A stretch of DNA of 64,000 bases from Spirochaetota bacterium (GTDB taxonomy: Bacteria > Spirochaetota > UBA4802 > JAKQUI01), in the NCBI GenBank assembly GCA_029562645.1, contig JAKQUI010000048.1:62001-126000 (forward strand), given 5' to 3'. This document shows positions 27,446 to 35,575 of this stretch, piece by piece (within the stretch, counting starts at the first letter, position 1; every line of letters starts with the position of its first letter). Position numbers and translations under genes: made by a program. Below the pieces are notes generated by a model that was not told the DNA's origin, searched no databases, and saw only the letters and a program-made list of their open reading frames with translations.

Positions 27446-29957
27446 CGACCTGTATCCTTTGACCGTTTGAAATCTTTGACGTGACATCGGCGATGCCGAT
27501 GACCGCCGGCAACTGATACTCGCGCGCCGATACCAGTCCGTGCGACAGGATGCTCCCCGTGGAGGCGACCAGGCCGCCCGCGATTGCGAACAACGACGTC
27601 CAAAGCGGGTTTGGCGCGACGGTAATTAAAATCTCGCCCTCGCGGAATTCGCGCGCCTCCTCGGTGGTGGTGACGATGCGCGCCGGACCCGATGCAATCC
27701 CCGAGCTCGCACCGACGCCGCGCAATGATCCGTCCTCTGGTATCGTGTCGCGCTCGCGGGCCAATGGCGTCTGGTTGATGTAATCATCGGGCGGACGGAC
27801 GGCAGCGCTTCGCTCGAAGCTGCTTCGACGCATCGTAACCAGGTTGCGCCGGGAAAAATGCACGCCCTCCCCGTTCACATCTCGAATCTCCGGTATCGTC
27901 AGGAAGAACACGTCATCCGATGAATCAATCACGCCACGGTCTGCAAGGCGTTTGCCAATTTCAAGAAAAACCATACGAAGCGGCTTGAACAACCGGGAGC
28001 AGTAGAAATGGTGCTCCTCGTCGATGCTCATGAACTCGCGGAGGTAGCGCTGCACCTTCAAAAAAAACGGCGTCATCCAGGGGGTGCGCCTGAGCCTGAG
28101 AAGAGTATCGTCCCGCGCCGCCTCATAGCGCCCTGCGCGTTCGTCGCGATGGTCGCTAAAACTGTGCCGGCGTTTGGTGACCAAATAGCCGCGCAGCATT
28201 TGCATGATTTTGACGGGTTCTTCCCCCCAGGTCGATTCCATGATGTCCCAATTCGTGGTCACATGGCCGTTTTCCCGCAGAAACCGGGCGTAGAGCTCCG
28301 GATTTTCCCGCTCGATCGCCCCAGCCGCATCGTCGTATCGTTCGTCGAGCAGGAGTTGCTTGATGGCGGGCCAGGCAATCAGAAAATCCGACATCTCCTC
28401 GATCTCGGCGTTCATGTGCAGCGTCCGGTTCTCGCCGATGCCGCTGGTGATGTCGGTGAGATACGACAGATATCGCTCGCCCCTGATCGTCGCGCCCATG
28501 CGCTCGATGATCCACGAACAGGCGATCTTGACAATATAAATGGCGAGGTCGGGTTCCATGTAGCGGCACGCGAGCGCGTCCATGCGTCGATGCGCATCGA
28601 GAAGCTCGCCGAGCGTCATCCGCGAGTAGTCGAGGTCGTGATAGGCGTCCATCTCGCGCAGGATCGACGAGAGATGTCGCTCCCATTTCGAGCGAATATC
28701 ACGCGCGTGCGGGAAGATGAAGGCGCCGAAGAAGCGTGAGAGCAGAAGCCATTTGAGGCCGAACCCGTTTCGACTGATCAGCGCCGGCAGGGCGAAAAGC
28801 AGGATGATCGGAAGTTGCATCGCGAACCGCGGCAGGAGCGCGATCATCTTGAACGGATTCGGGCGGATCGATCCTGGTACCGAGAAAAATTTCTTGTTGC
28901 TGTACACGTAATGGCGGATGGTTTTGGCGACCTCCTCGGGATGTTTCGCCACAAGCCCGAAGCGGCGCGAAAGCGTTTGCATGTTTTCGAGGAGTACGTT
29001 GTGCAGCAGCGACCAGCCGAGCGGCGAGATGGGCCGGGGATAGCGCTCCTCGGTAAGCTCACGGGTCCAGTGGATGGTCCGCGTGTGCCGATTCTCGATC
29101 GTGGTGATGGGGCGCGCCTGCAGATAGTGCATCGTGCCGCCGGCATAGGCCCACTCGATGTCCATCGGCGTTCCAAAGGCTTTTTCAATCGCCATCCCGC
29201 TTTTAAAAAGTCCGGACAGCGCCTGTGGCGTGATCCCTGCGGGCGCTTCACCATCGACGATGGCGCGACGAGCGCGATCATACACGATGAAATCGCCTGC
29301 GCTGTCACCCTGCATGAGCCCTTCCCCGGTGCCCTTCGTGAGCGAGACGAGCGCGCACCCGGGTCGGGCCTCGGTCGGATCGTCGGTGAACATTACCCCC
29401 GCGAAATCGGCCGCAACCATTTCCTGCACCAGAAGCGCCACGCCCGTTTTCGCCGGGTTGAGGTTATTGCGCAAAATCTGCAACAGCACCTGATAGCTCA
29501 CGGCATGCGCCCAGCAATCGCGGATCGCGTCGGCCAGCGTTTCGCGCGAAACGCGCAGCTCGGAATGGAAGATTCCCGCAAAGGCGAAATCGGCCGCGTC
29601 CTCGACCGTAGCCGACGAGCGGACGGCGAGCGGGGCGCTGAGGTTCGAGGCGAACCGATCGATCACGTCAGCGAGTGCGCCGGGAAGATCGGCATTGCGA
29701 ATGGATGATTGCAAAACCGCACAGGCCGCCTCGGTCAGCGATTCATCATCGCCCCGATTGAGCGATTGATGTATCGCAGCAAGCTTTTCCGAGAGGACCG
29801 CCTGCGAAAGAAAGAAACGAAACGATTCCGTGGTAATGGCGAAACCGCGCGGAACGGTGAATCTGCGCTGCATGAGCCGGGCGCATCCCATCGCCTTCCC
29901 GCCGACAAGCGGCAGATCGCGGGACGTCAGCCCTTCGAGCGGGATCGCAAAGGTCAT
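27408..29957 (-). CDS. PEP-synthase-like dikinase (rifampicin-phosphotransferase architecture), copy 1
   Basis: An 849-residue protein. An N-terminal PPDK_N/ATP-grasp domain (about 5-310: LVGGKAMGCARLM, PLAVRSSATVED, IEWAYAGGTMHYLQARPI) and a C-terminal mobile phosphohistidine domain (about 760-845) with His806 in SILSHGLVSAREYQLPAVIG are recognisable. The C-terminal PEP/pyruvate TIM barrel of true PEP synthase is missing; the middle 400 residues are helical and include a hydrophobic stretch (about 390-430). This is the layout of rifampicin phosphotransferase, which transfers the beta-phosphate of ATP to an alcohol. The acceptor here is unknown. The start at 29957 overlaps the upstream gene as ATGA; an ATG 44 codons upstream is rejected. 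Confidence 0.83.
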   Translation of the reverse strand: MTFAIPLEGLTSRDLPLVGGKAMGCARLMQRRFTVPRGFAITTESFRFFLSQAVLSEKLAAIHQSLNRGDDESLTEAACAVLQSSIRNADLPGALADVIDRFASNLSAPLAVRSSATVEDAADFAFAGIFHSELRVSRETLADAIRDCWAHAVSYQVLLQILRNNLNPAKTGVALLVQEMVAADFAGVMFTDDPTEARPGCALVSLTKGTGEGLMQGDSAGDFIVYDRARRAIVDGEAPAGITPQALSGLFKSGMAIEKAFGTPMDIEWAYAGGTMHYLQARPITTIENRHTRTIHWTRELTEERYPRPISPLGWSLLHNVLLENMQTLSRRFGLVAKHPEEVAKTIRHYVYSNKKFFSVPGSIRPNPFKMIALLPRFAMQLPIILLFALPALISRNGFGLKWLLLSRFFGAFIFPHARDIRSKWERHLSSILREMDAYHDLDYSRMTLGELLDAHRRMDALACRYMEPDLAIYIVKIACSWIIERMGATIRGERYLSYLTDITSGIGENRTLHMNAEIEEMSDFLIAWPAIKQLLLDERYDDAAGAIERENPELYARFLRENGHVTTNWDIMESTWGEEPVKIMQMLRGYLVTKRRHSFSDHRDERAGRYEAARDDTLLRLRRTPWMTPFFLKVQRYLREFMSIDEEHHFYCSRLFKPLRMVFLEIGKRLADRGVIDSSDDVFFLTIPEIRDVNGEGVHFSRRNLVTMRRSSFERSAAVRPPDDYINQTPLARERDTIPEDGSLRGVGASSGIASGPARIVTTTEEAREFREGEILITVAPNPLWTSLFAIAGGLVASTGSILSHGLVSAREYQLPAVIGIADVTSKISNGQRIQVDGDTGIVSFLER

Positions 29958-31321
29958 TCGAGATTGTCCTTGAGCCGCTGGAGGTCTTCGACCGAGCATC
30001 CGATCCGTCGCGCGAACGCCGCATAGTCGATTTCCGTGCCGCGTGAAAATGGGGCCTTCAGCGTGTACCAGATCGACTCCACGAAGCACTTGATGAGGAT
30101 CAGAATGAAAATCTTCGCCCCGAGGTCACGGCTGAAGACCCGAAATATCTTGAGCGGAGTGATGACGCGTCCCAGCAGGCGTCGGCCGAGGCCGGGATCG
30201 CGATACGCGTTCATCTTGATGACGTCCTCGATCGGCGGGAAGAGAAGGCCGTGCCACATCAGCAGATAGTACTTCCACTTCTCGAGCGCCTTCTTCGTGA
30301 TGTTGAAATCGCTGAAATTTTTCTCGATGCGCGCCATGTGCACCGAACGCATTCTGACGAGTATCGCGAGGTCGCGGATCTTGCGCGCCGTATCGCGTCG
30401 GAAGTACCACGACGTCTTCGGTTTCACGGCCGCAATGATCTCGTCGAACTTCGGGACCGGGCAGAGACGGTTCGCAAGCGAGAGCGCGTGGTATACCGGG
30501 TTTTCCGTTTTGGCCTTCGCGACCTCGCGGAGGAACACCGACCAGTCGATTTCATTCCCGTAATGGCGCACCAGGTTGTAGATGTCGGCGATCTCCTTGA
30601 GGCCGGCCTTGTAATACGGCAGGTGCACGCACAGATGATGAAGATTGTCCTCGGGCGCCATGGTGAGGACCTTGAGATTGTAGAATTTGAAGTCTCGAAC
30701 GCGCGACCAGATGGCCGGATAATCGATCCGGTACGGCGCCATGGGGGTGATGAGCCCCCAGTGCGTGCCGATCATGCATTTCAGGTCGCGGCTGAAGAAC
30801 GACGGCGCGTGGTGCGAGAACTTCTCCTGCTTGCGCGGGTTGCCGCCCACCAGCTCCGCCGCGCAGAAAAACCCCATCTCCTCGTAGACCTCGTAGATCG
30901 CGTCAATGTCCGCGAACTTGATAAGGATGTCGATGTCGTTCATCCGCTTGTAGTACGGGTTCTTGTAGATCGTCTCGGCGAAATTCACGCCCTTGAGGAT
31001 GACGACCGGGATCTTCCGCTCGTTGAATTTCTTGAGAAACTTTTTTGCGACGGCAAGCCGCCCCTCGTTCGCATTCTTGATCTCAGCCGAACGCGCGACG
31101 AAGCGGTCGCGCACCGTCTTCGGGACCAGGCTGAATATCTTCAGCTTTTCCATGTTGTACTGGACCAGCGGCGCGGTGCGGTTGTCGTCGGCCACGCGCC
31201 AGAACTCGTTCCAGTCGGTGACGGAACCCGCAAGGGATATCGCCTCGCGCTTCTCTTCGGTCGAGAAGGCGTTCAGGGTCATGAGCACGAGCAGGCGGTC
31301 GTGGGGGGCTATCGGTTCCAT
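29954..31321 (-). CDS. Nucleotidyltransferase-family protein (PF14907-like)
   Basis: A 455-residue protein matching the uncharacterised nucleotidyltransferase family NTP_transf_5. The diagnostic block is VVILKGVNFAETIY (106-119) followed by RMNDIDILI, where Asp129 and Asp131 are the likely metal ligands. A C-terminal helical region (about 330-430) is basic and has a hydrophobic segment, suggesting membrane contact. Relatives occur in polysaccharide and natural-product clusters, without one agreed substrate. A strong AAGGAG precedes the ATG. Its stop overlaps the dikinase start (ATGA), so they are made together and may act on the same molecule. Confidence 0.75.
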   Translation of the reverse strand: MEPIAPHDRLLVLMTLNAFSTEEKREAISLAGSVTDWNEFWRVADDNRTAPLVQYNMEKLKIFSLVPKTVRDRFVARSAEIKNANEGRLAVAKKFLKKFNERKIPVVILKGVNFAETIYKNPYYKRMNDIDILIKFADIDAIYEVYEEMGFFCAAELVGGNPRKQEKFSHHAPSFFSRDLKCMIGTHWGLITPMAPYRIDYPAIWSRVRDFKFYNLKVLTMAPEDNLHHLCVHLPYYKAGLKEIADIYNLVRHYGNEIDWSVFLREVAKAKTENPVYHALSLANRLCPVPKFDEIIAAVKPKTSWYFRRDTARKIRDLAILVRMRSVHMARIEKNFSDFNITKKALEKWKYYLLMWHGLLFPPIEDVIKMNAYRDPGLGRRLLGRVITPLKIFRVFSRDLGAKIFILILIKCFVESIWYTLKAPFSRGTEIDYAAFARRIGCSVEDLQRLKDNLE

Positions 31322-31331
31322 GTGAGCTCCT

Positions 31332-32639
31332 TTACTTCATCCAGCCGATTTTTTTCGCGACGAAAAGAATCTTCGATACGGCGAAGTCCAGCTCCTCCTT
31401 CGTGAAGGTGGCCATCATACTGATGCGCAAGCGCTGGCGGTCCTTCGGGACGGCCGGGTACATGACGCCGTTCACGAAGACGCCCTCCCGATGGAGCATA
31501 TTGACGAGCTTTAACACATTATACTGTTCCGGGACCAGCAGGGGGATGATGGCGGAGTGACACACCACCGAAAAACCAGCCTTGCGAAGACCGTTCACGA
31601 AATACTCGACGTTTTCATGCAGCTGCTGCACCCGCTCCGGATGCATGTCCATGAACTCCATGCCGGCGATAACGCTCGATGCGACCGACGGCGGAAGGCT
31701 CGCCGAGAACATATACGACCGCGAGAAAAACCGCAGGTAGTCGATGATCTTCTTTGACGAGGCGATGAAACCGCCGGTGACACCGAAGCTCTTGCTGAAG
31801 GTCCCCATGATGATGTCCACCTCGCCCATCATGTCGTAATGTTCCTGGGTGCCGTGCCCGTTTTTGCCAAGCACGCCGGTGCCGTGCGCGTCGTCGATGC
31901 ACAGGAGCGCGCGGTGTTTTTTGCAGAGCGCCTTGATCTCCGGCAACGGCGCGATGTCGCCGTCCATAGAGTAGACGCCCTCCACGCACACGACCACGTT
32001 TCCCTTCGGACTGTTGCGGCGCACGGTGGTCAGTTGAAGGTCCAGGTCCTCCATGTCGTTGTGTAAAAAACGGACGCCGGTGAATTTCCCCATCTTCACG
32101 CTGTCGTGCAGGCTCGCATGGCTCTGCCAGTCGTAGACGAGAAAATCACCCTCGTTGAGGAGACCGGTCGCCCAGCCGACATTCGCCGCATACCCCGACG
32201 AGTAGACCATCGCGTCCTCGGTCCCCTTCATTGCCGCGAGACGTCCCTCGAGGCGGCGGTGCAGCGACGTGGTGCCATTGAGGAGGGGCGGACCGCCGCA
32301 GCCGATTCCGTACTCGCATATCGCCTGTATCGTCTTATTTATAATGTAGGGCTCATTGGCGAAATCGAGATAGTTGTTAGAACCAAGCATGAGCACATCG
32401 ATCAGCTTCCTCGAAGAACGCTCGTAAATGCGCACCTTTTTGCTGGCCGGGCTGCGCACCTCGCGCATGATAAACCCTTCGGTCAGCATGTGATTGAAGT
32501 ATTTCGAGAACTGTGCGGTCTTTTTATCTATTGGGTCATCGGCAAATTTAAAGAAATCCTTCGGGGAAAAGTTTTCCAGATTCTCTTCTTTGATATCAAC
32601 ATACCGTTCATTGTCCATGATGTCGGCAGGCTTTAGCAT
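31332..32639 (-). CDS. Alpha-oxoamine synthase (BioF/KBL/serine palmitoyltransferase family)
   Basis: A 435-residue PLP enzyme that condenses an amino acid with an acyl thioester. Landmarks: HASLHDS (His174), DDAHGTGVLG (Asp250, His252) and the PLP-lysine in TFSKSFGVTGG (Lys283). It carries an N-terminal extension of about 50 residues (PKDFFKFADDP) beyond BioF, as seen in several SPT-like and cluster-associated members. No other biotin genes are nearby, so a lipid or natural-product role (serine palmitoyltransferase-like) is favoured over BioF, but the substrate cannot be fixed. First gene of the minus-strand operon ending at 26016; GGAGG lies five bases before the ATG. Confidence 0.82.
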   Translation of the reverse strand: MLKPADIMDNERYVDIKEENLENFSPKDFFKFADDPIDKKTAQFSKYFNHMLTEGFIMREVRSPASKKVRIYERSSRKLIDVLMLGSNNYLDFANEPYIINKTIQAICEYGIGCGGPPLLNGTTSLHRRLEGRLAAMKGTEDAMVYSSGYAANVGWATGLLNEGDFLVYDWQSHASLHDSVKMGKFTGVRFLHNDMEDLDLQLTTVRRNSPKGNVVVCVEGVYSMDGDIAPLPEIKALCKKHRALLCIDDAHGTGVLGKNGHGTQEHYDMMGEVDIIMGTFSKSFGVTGGFIASSKKIIDYLRFFSRSYMFSASLPPSVASSVIAGMEFMDMHPERVQQLHENVEYFVNGLRKAGFSVVCHSAIIPLLVPEQYNVLKLVNMLHREGVFVNGVMYPAVPKDRQRLRISMMATFTKEELDFAVSKILFVAKKIGWMK

Positions 32640-32937
32640 GGGAACCTCCAGATCGAATACGATTGCCAGTCCATTGGATTATTGATAGAATTGCCGTTAC
32701 AATTGACCGAAGAAATCGAATTTATAAATAAAATTAATACGCCCGGCTCGAATGAATTATTGCCGTCACAAAGAATTAGCAAGTTGTATTTGCAAATAAT
32801 ATTAAGCGAATAATAAAATAATTATTGAAAACCGACCAGTCAGACTTTAATAAAAAATTGATGTTTCTTAAAAAACATTTGATCGCAGAATGCACTATAG
32901 ATGATGTATGTTCAGCTTTATGTGCAAGGAGTTTTTT
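32640..32937. other. AT-rich divergent intergenic region
   Basis: 298 bp between the alpha-oxoamine synthase and radical SAM genes, clearly more AT-rich than the neighbouring genes. It must hold the promoters of both operons. Several TA-rich -10-like strings are present, but none is paired with a convincing -35 at 16-18 bp. No RNA gene or strong hairpin was recognised. Confidence 0.5.
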
Positions 32938-34188
32938 ATGTCCAAATCCATCGTTGGCCATTTCAAGGGAAAGGATACGCCGCATATCCTCATCGAAGTA
33001 AACCAAAAATGCAACCTGTCCTGCAAGGCATGTTATAAAAACCGTGGAACCTATACCAAACCACTTGCGCTTATTAAAGAAGAGGTCGATTTCGCCTTTA
33101 CTCAAAGAAATCTCGAGGCGGTCACCCTCGCGGGCGGCGAGCCGACACTTCATCCGGAACTACACGAGGTGATCCGTTACATCAAGGCGAAGGGCGTCAA
33201 GGTCAATGTGCTCTCCAACGGGCTCACCCTGACCGATGAACTGCTCCGCCAGTATAATAACGCCGGGCTGGACTTCATCCATGTCCATGTCGATTCGCAT
33301 CAGAAGCGTCCCGACGCCGTTCACGCGAGAACGGAGAAAGAGCTCGACCCGATTCGCGACGAGATCCTGAAGCGCATCAAGCGAAACGGGATCATGCCTG
33401 CGCTCAGCCTCACGCTCTACAAGTCCACTCTTTCCCAGTTGCGCGATGTCGTCGATTACGTGCTGGCCACCGAATACGCACCGTGCGTCCTGGTGACCCT
33501 GTACAGCGACACGCGCGGCCTGTCCGAAAAATTCTCCAAGCGCGTCAAAAGCTCGAAGAACATCATCAAAACCAGCAAATCGCACGGCGAGGAGGAGGTC
33601 CTGGGCGCCGACATCGAGGCCTACATGAAGCAGCACTACGGGCTCGACTGCCTCCTCCACTACTCATCGAACAAGGACACGAACGCGAAACGATGGCTCT
33701 TTTATATCGTGCTCTCCATCATCCGTCCGGACAAGACCTTCGAGTATATCAGCGCCTCGTACAACTATCTTAAGTTCCAGATGGCGCTGGACAAACTGCA
33801 TAACGCGATCAAGAAACGCTACAATTTCGCCATCTTCCCCGAGAGCAAGGCGCTGCTTGTTTTCGCGATGGTCCTTTCGGCGCTCATGAGCCTCCAGCCT
33901 CGGACAATCGCCACAACCGCACGGCTGCTGTGGATGCTCATGAAGCCCGGGAACACCATCAGCTTTAACCAGTTTTACTTCCAGCAGCCCGCGGGGCTCA
34001 ATGAAAACGGGGAGCTCGAATTCTGCGCCGCTTGCCCCGATGCGACGATCCGCAATGGGCTGGTGGTGCCGGTCTGCGTCGCCGACGTGCTCAGTCCGGT
34101 CATCGAGAAGGGGCCGAACGATGAGAAGCGCAACCGGATGCTGCTCGATCTCGGGCTCGATTCGATCAACGTCCCGAAGGCCGGGTAG
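32938..34188 (+). CDS. Radical SAM protein with C-terminal cysteine motif
   Basis: A 416-residue radical SAM enzyme. The [4Fe-4S]-SAM motif CNLSCKAC gives Cys25, Cys29 and Cys32, and AGGEPTLHPEL is the SAM-contact motif. A second cysteine set near the C-terminus (FCAACPDATIRNGLVVPVC) may bind an auxiliary cluster. Between about 240 and 340 are amphipathic and hydrophobic helices (LFYIVLSII, LLVFAMVLSALMSL), suggesting membrane association. The ATG at 32938 has AAGGAG six bases upstream. It converges on, and overlaps by 23 bp, the end of the plasmalogen-synthase-like operon. A lipid-modifying role is inferred only from context; the exact reaction is unknown. Confidence 0.85.
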   Translation: MSKSIVGHFKGKDTPHILIEVNQKCNLSCKACYKNRGTYTKPLALIKEEVDFAFTQRNLEAVTLAGGEPTLHPELHEVIRYIKAKGVKVNVLSNGLTLTDELLRQYNNAGLDFIHVHVDSHQKRPDAVHARTEKELDPIRDEILKRIKRNGIMPALSLTLYKSTLSQLRDVVDYVLATEYAPCVLVTLYSDTRGLSEKFSKRVKSSKNIIKTSKSHGEEEVLGADIEAYMKQHYGLDCLLHYSSNKDTNAKRWLFYIVLSIIRPDKTFEYISASYNYLKFQMALDKLHNAIKKRYNFAIFPESKALLVFAMVLSALMSLQPRTIATTARLLWMLMKPGNTISFNQFYFQQPAGLNENGELEFCAACPDATIRNGLVVPVCVADVLSPVIEKGPNDEKRNRMLLDLGLDSINVPKAG

Positions 34189-35575
34189 TTCGCGCCGCGA
34201 TTTTCCGCGCCCGTTCGCGCCGCGCCTGCACCGCGAGGCTCTCCAGGAGCACGGTCTGGTTGGCCGATATCCACGGCCCCTCGACATCGAGCGCCACGTA
34301 CGGCACCTCGCTCTTGTTGGCAAGCGGCCGCAGCACGGCATGCGCGTTGATGGTGGGCGGGCAGCCGAAGACCCCGACCTGCACCAGGCCGTCGTAGGCG
34401 CCACTCTCGATCGTCTTCACGTATCGCCCCGCGATGAGGACGGTTTCCGCGTAGCTGATCGAGGTGACCAGCCGGTCGCCGGCATAGACGACCTCCTCGT
34501 GCGGGATGTGCGGATCGTGGATGAGCCCCGAAGTATGCGCGACGCGCCGGTATCGCCGCACCATCTTCTCGATGAGCGTGACCGCAAGCCGCGCACGCAG
34601 CGCCTCCCATACCGCGCGGCGATCGCTCGACGGCCGGAAGAAATCCAACAGGACCGGACCGAACCGCATATAGTCGCGCGCCCGGACCCTGCCGCGCATG
34701 TAATTATACCGCAGCGCTGGTTCGCTCTCGTTGGCGATGGTGATCTCTCCGAAATCCACGATTTTCGGGATCACCCCGATCTCGATGAAGTACGTCGTGA
34801 TGGGATGATGCACCAGCCGGGTATTCAAGCCCCCGAAGATGAGAACGCGCGGCGTCTCATCGAGGCCGGCCGAGAGCGGAATCGCGGCCATCCGTCTCGA
34901 CCATTCCTTGAAGGCCTTGAATGCCGGGGCGATCCCGCCGGCGGCCGCGTCAACAACCGTATCGATAGCGCGATTGAATTCATCGAGCGCAGCGCCGGCG
35001 TCTTTCGCGATACACCGCAACACGCCCTCGGCCTCGTCGAAGCAATCGCCGAATACGATGGCCGTCATGAGCTCGTTCCCCAGCTCATCGCCCAGGCCCC
35101 AGTAGTTGTTGCGGAAATTGAAGTTCGAAAAGAGGACCACGTTGCGCAGGTTTATTGCGTGTTGATACATCCGCCAGATCTCCGGCCAGGCCCCGTTCTG
35201 GCAGGGGCCGTGCTGATCGTGGTTATAGTAGATGGTGATCTCGTCCGGGTTCCGGCTCTCCGCCAGGTCGCGAATGATGGAGCCGGCGATGGAGCGGAAG
35301 GCGATGCACTCGCGCCCGGAGCTGATGCGCTTCGCGTACTCGAGCGTCGCCTTGCCGGTATCGGCGCTCACGCGGCAGCGGATGCCGTGATGGCGCATGA
35401 AACTCACGATGAGGCGCTGGACATACGGGCTGCAGTCGATGGTCCAGACCAGGACCACGCGCGGATCGGTGAGCGGGACGCGATTCCCATCGCTGTCGAT
35501 GATGTGCGTGCTGTCGTCGGAGAAGCGCGCCTGCAGCACCGGCGGCGCCGTCGGGCCTTCCATCATCATGCTCAT
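34166..35575 (-). CDS. 2-hydroxyacyl-CoA dehydratase-like subunit (PlsR/HgdB-like partner)
   Basis: A 469-residue protein related to the C-terminal part of large activase/DUF2229/HgdB-type fusion proteins. Cysteine-containing blocks likely to hold a [4Fe-4S] cluster are WTIDCSPYVQR, SGRECIAFRS, HGPCQNGAWPE and FGCPPTINAHA. A run GLGDELGNELMTAIVFGDC is typical of the family. It overlaps the activase gene by 4 bp (ATGA), so the two are subunits of one machine. In Clostridium a two-gene locus (plsA, plsR) of this homology reduces a lipid ester to a vinyl ether; Thermotoga and relatives use a similar glycerol ester reductase. Assignment to that reaction is inference. The start at 35575 is chosen for the overlap. 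Confidence 0.78.
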   Translation of the reverse strand: MSMMMEGPTAPPVLQARFSDDSTHIIDSDGNRVPLTDPRVVLVWTIDCSPYVQRLIVSFMRHHGIRCRVSADTGKATLEYAKRISSGRECIAFRSIAGSIIRDLAESRNPDEITIYYNHDQHGPCQNGAWPEIWRMYQHAINLRNVVLFSNFNFRNNYWGLGDELGNELMTAIVFGDCFDEAEGVLRCIAKDAGAALDEFNRAIDTVVDAAAGGIAPAFKAFKEWSRRMAAIPLSAGLDETPRVLIFGGLNTRLVHHPITTYFIEIGVIPKIVDFGEITIANESEPALRYNYMRGRVRARDYMRFGPVLLDFFRPSSDRRAVWEALRARLAVTLIEKMVRRYRRVAHTSGLIHDPHIPHEEVVYAGDRLVTSISYAETVLIAGRYVKTIESGAYDGLVQVGVFGCPPTINAHAVLRPLANKSEVPYVALDVEGPWISANQTVLLESLAVQARRERARKIAARTTRPSGR

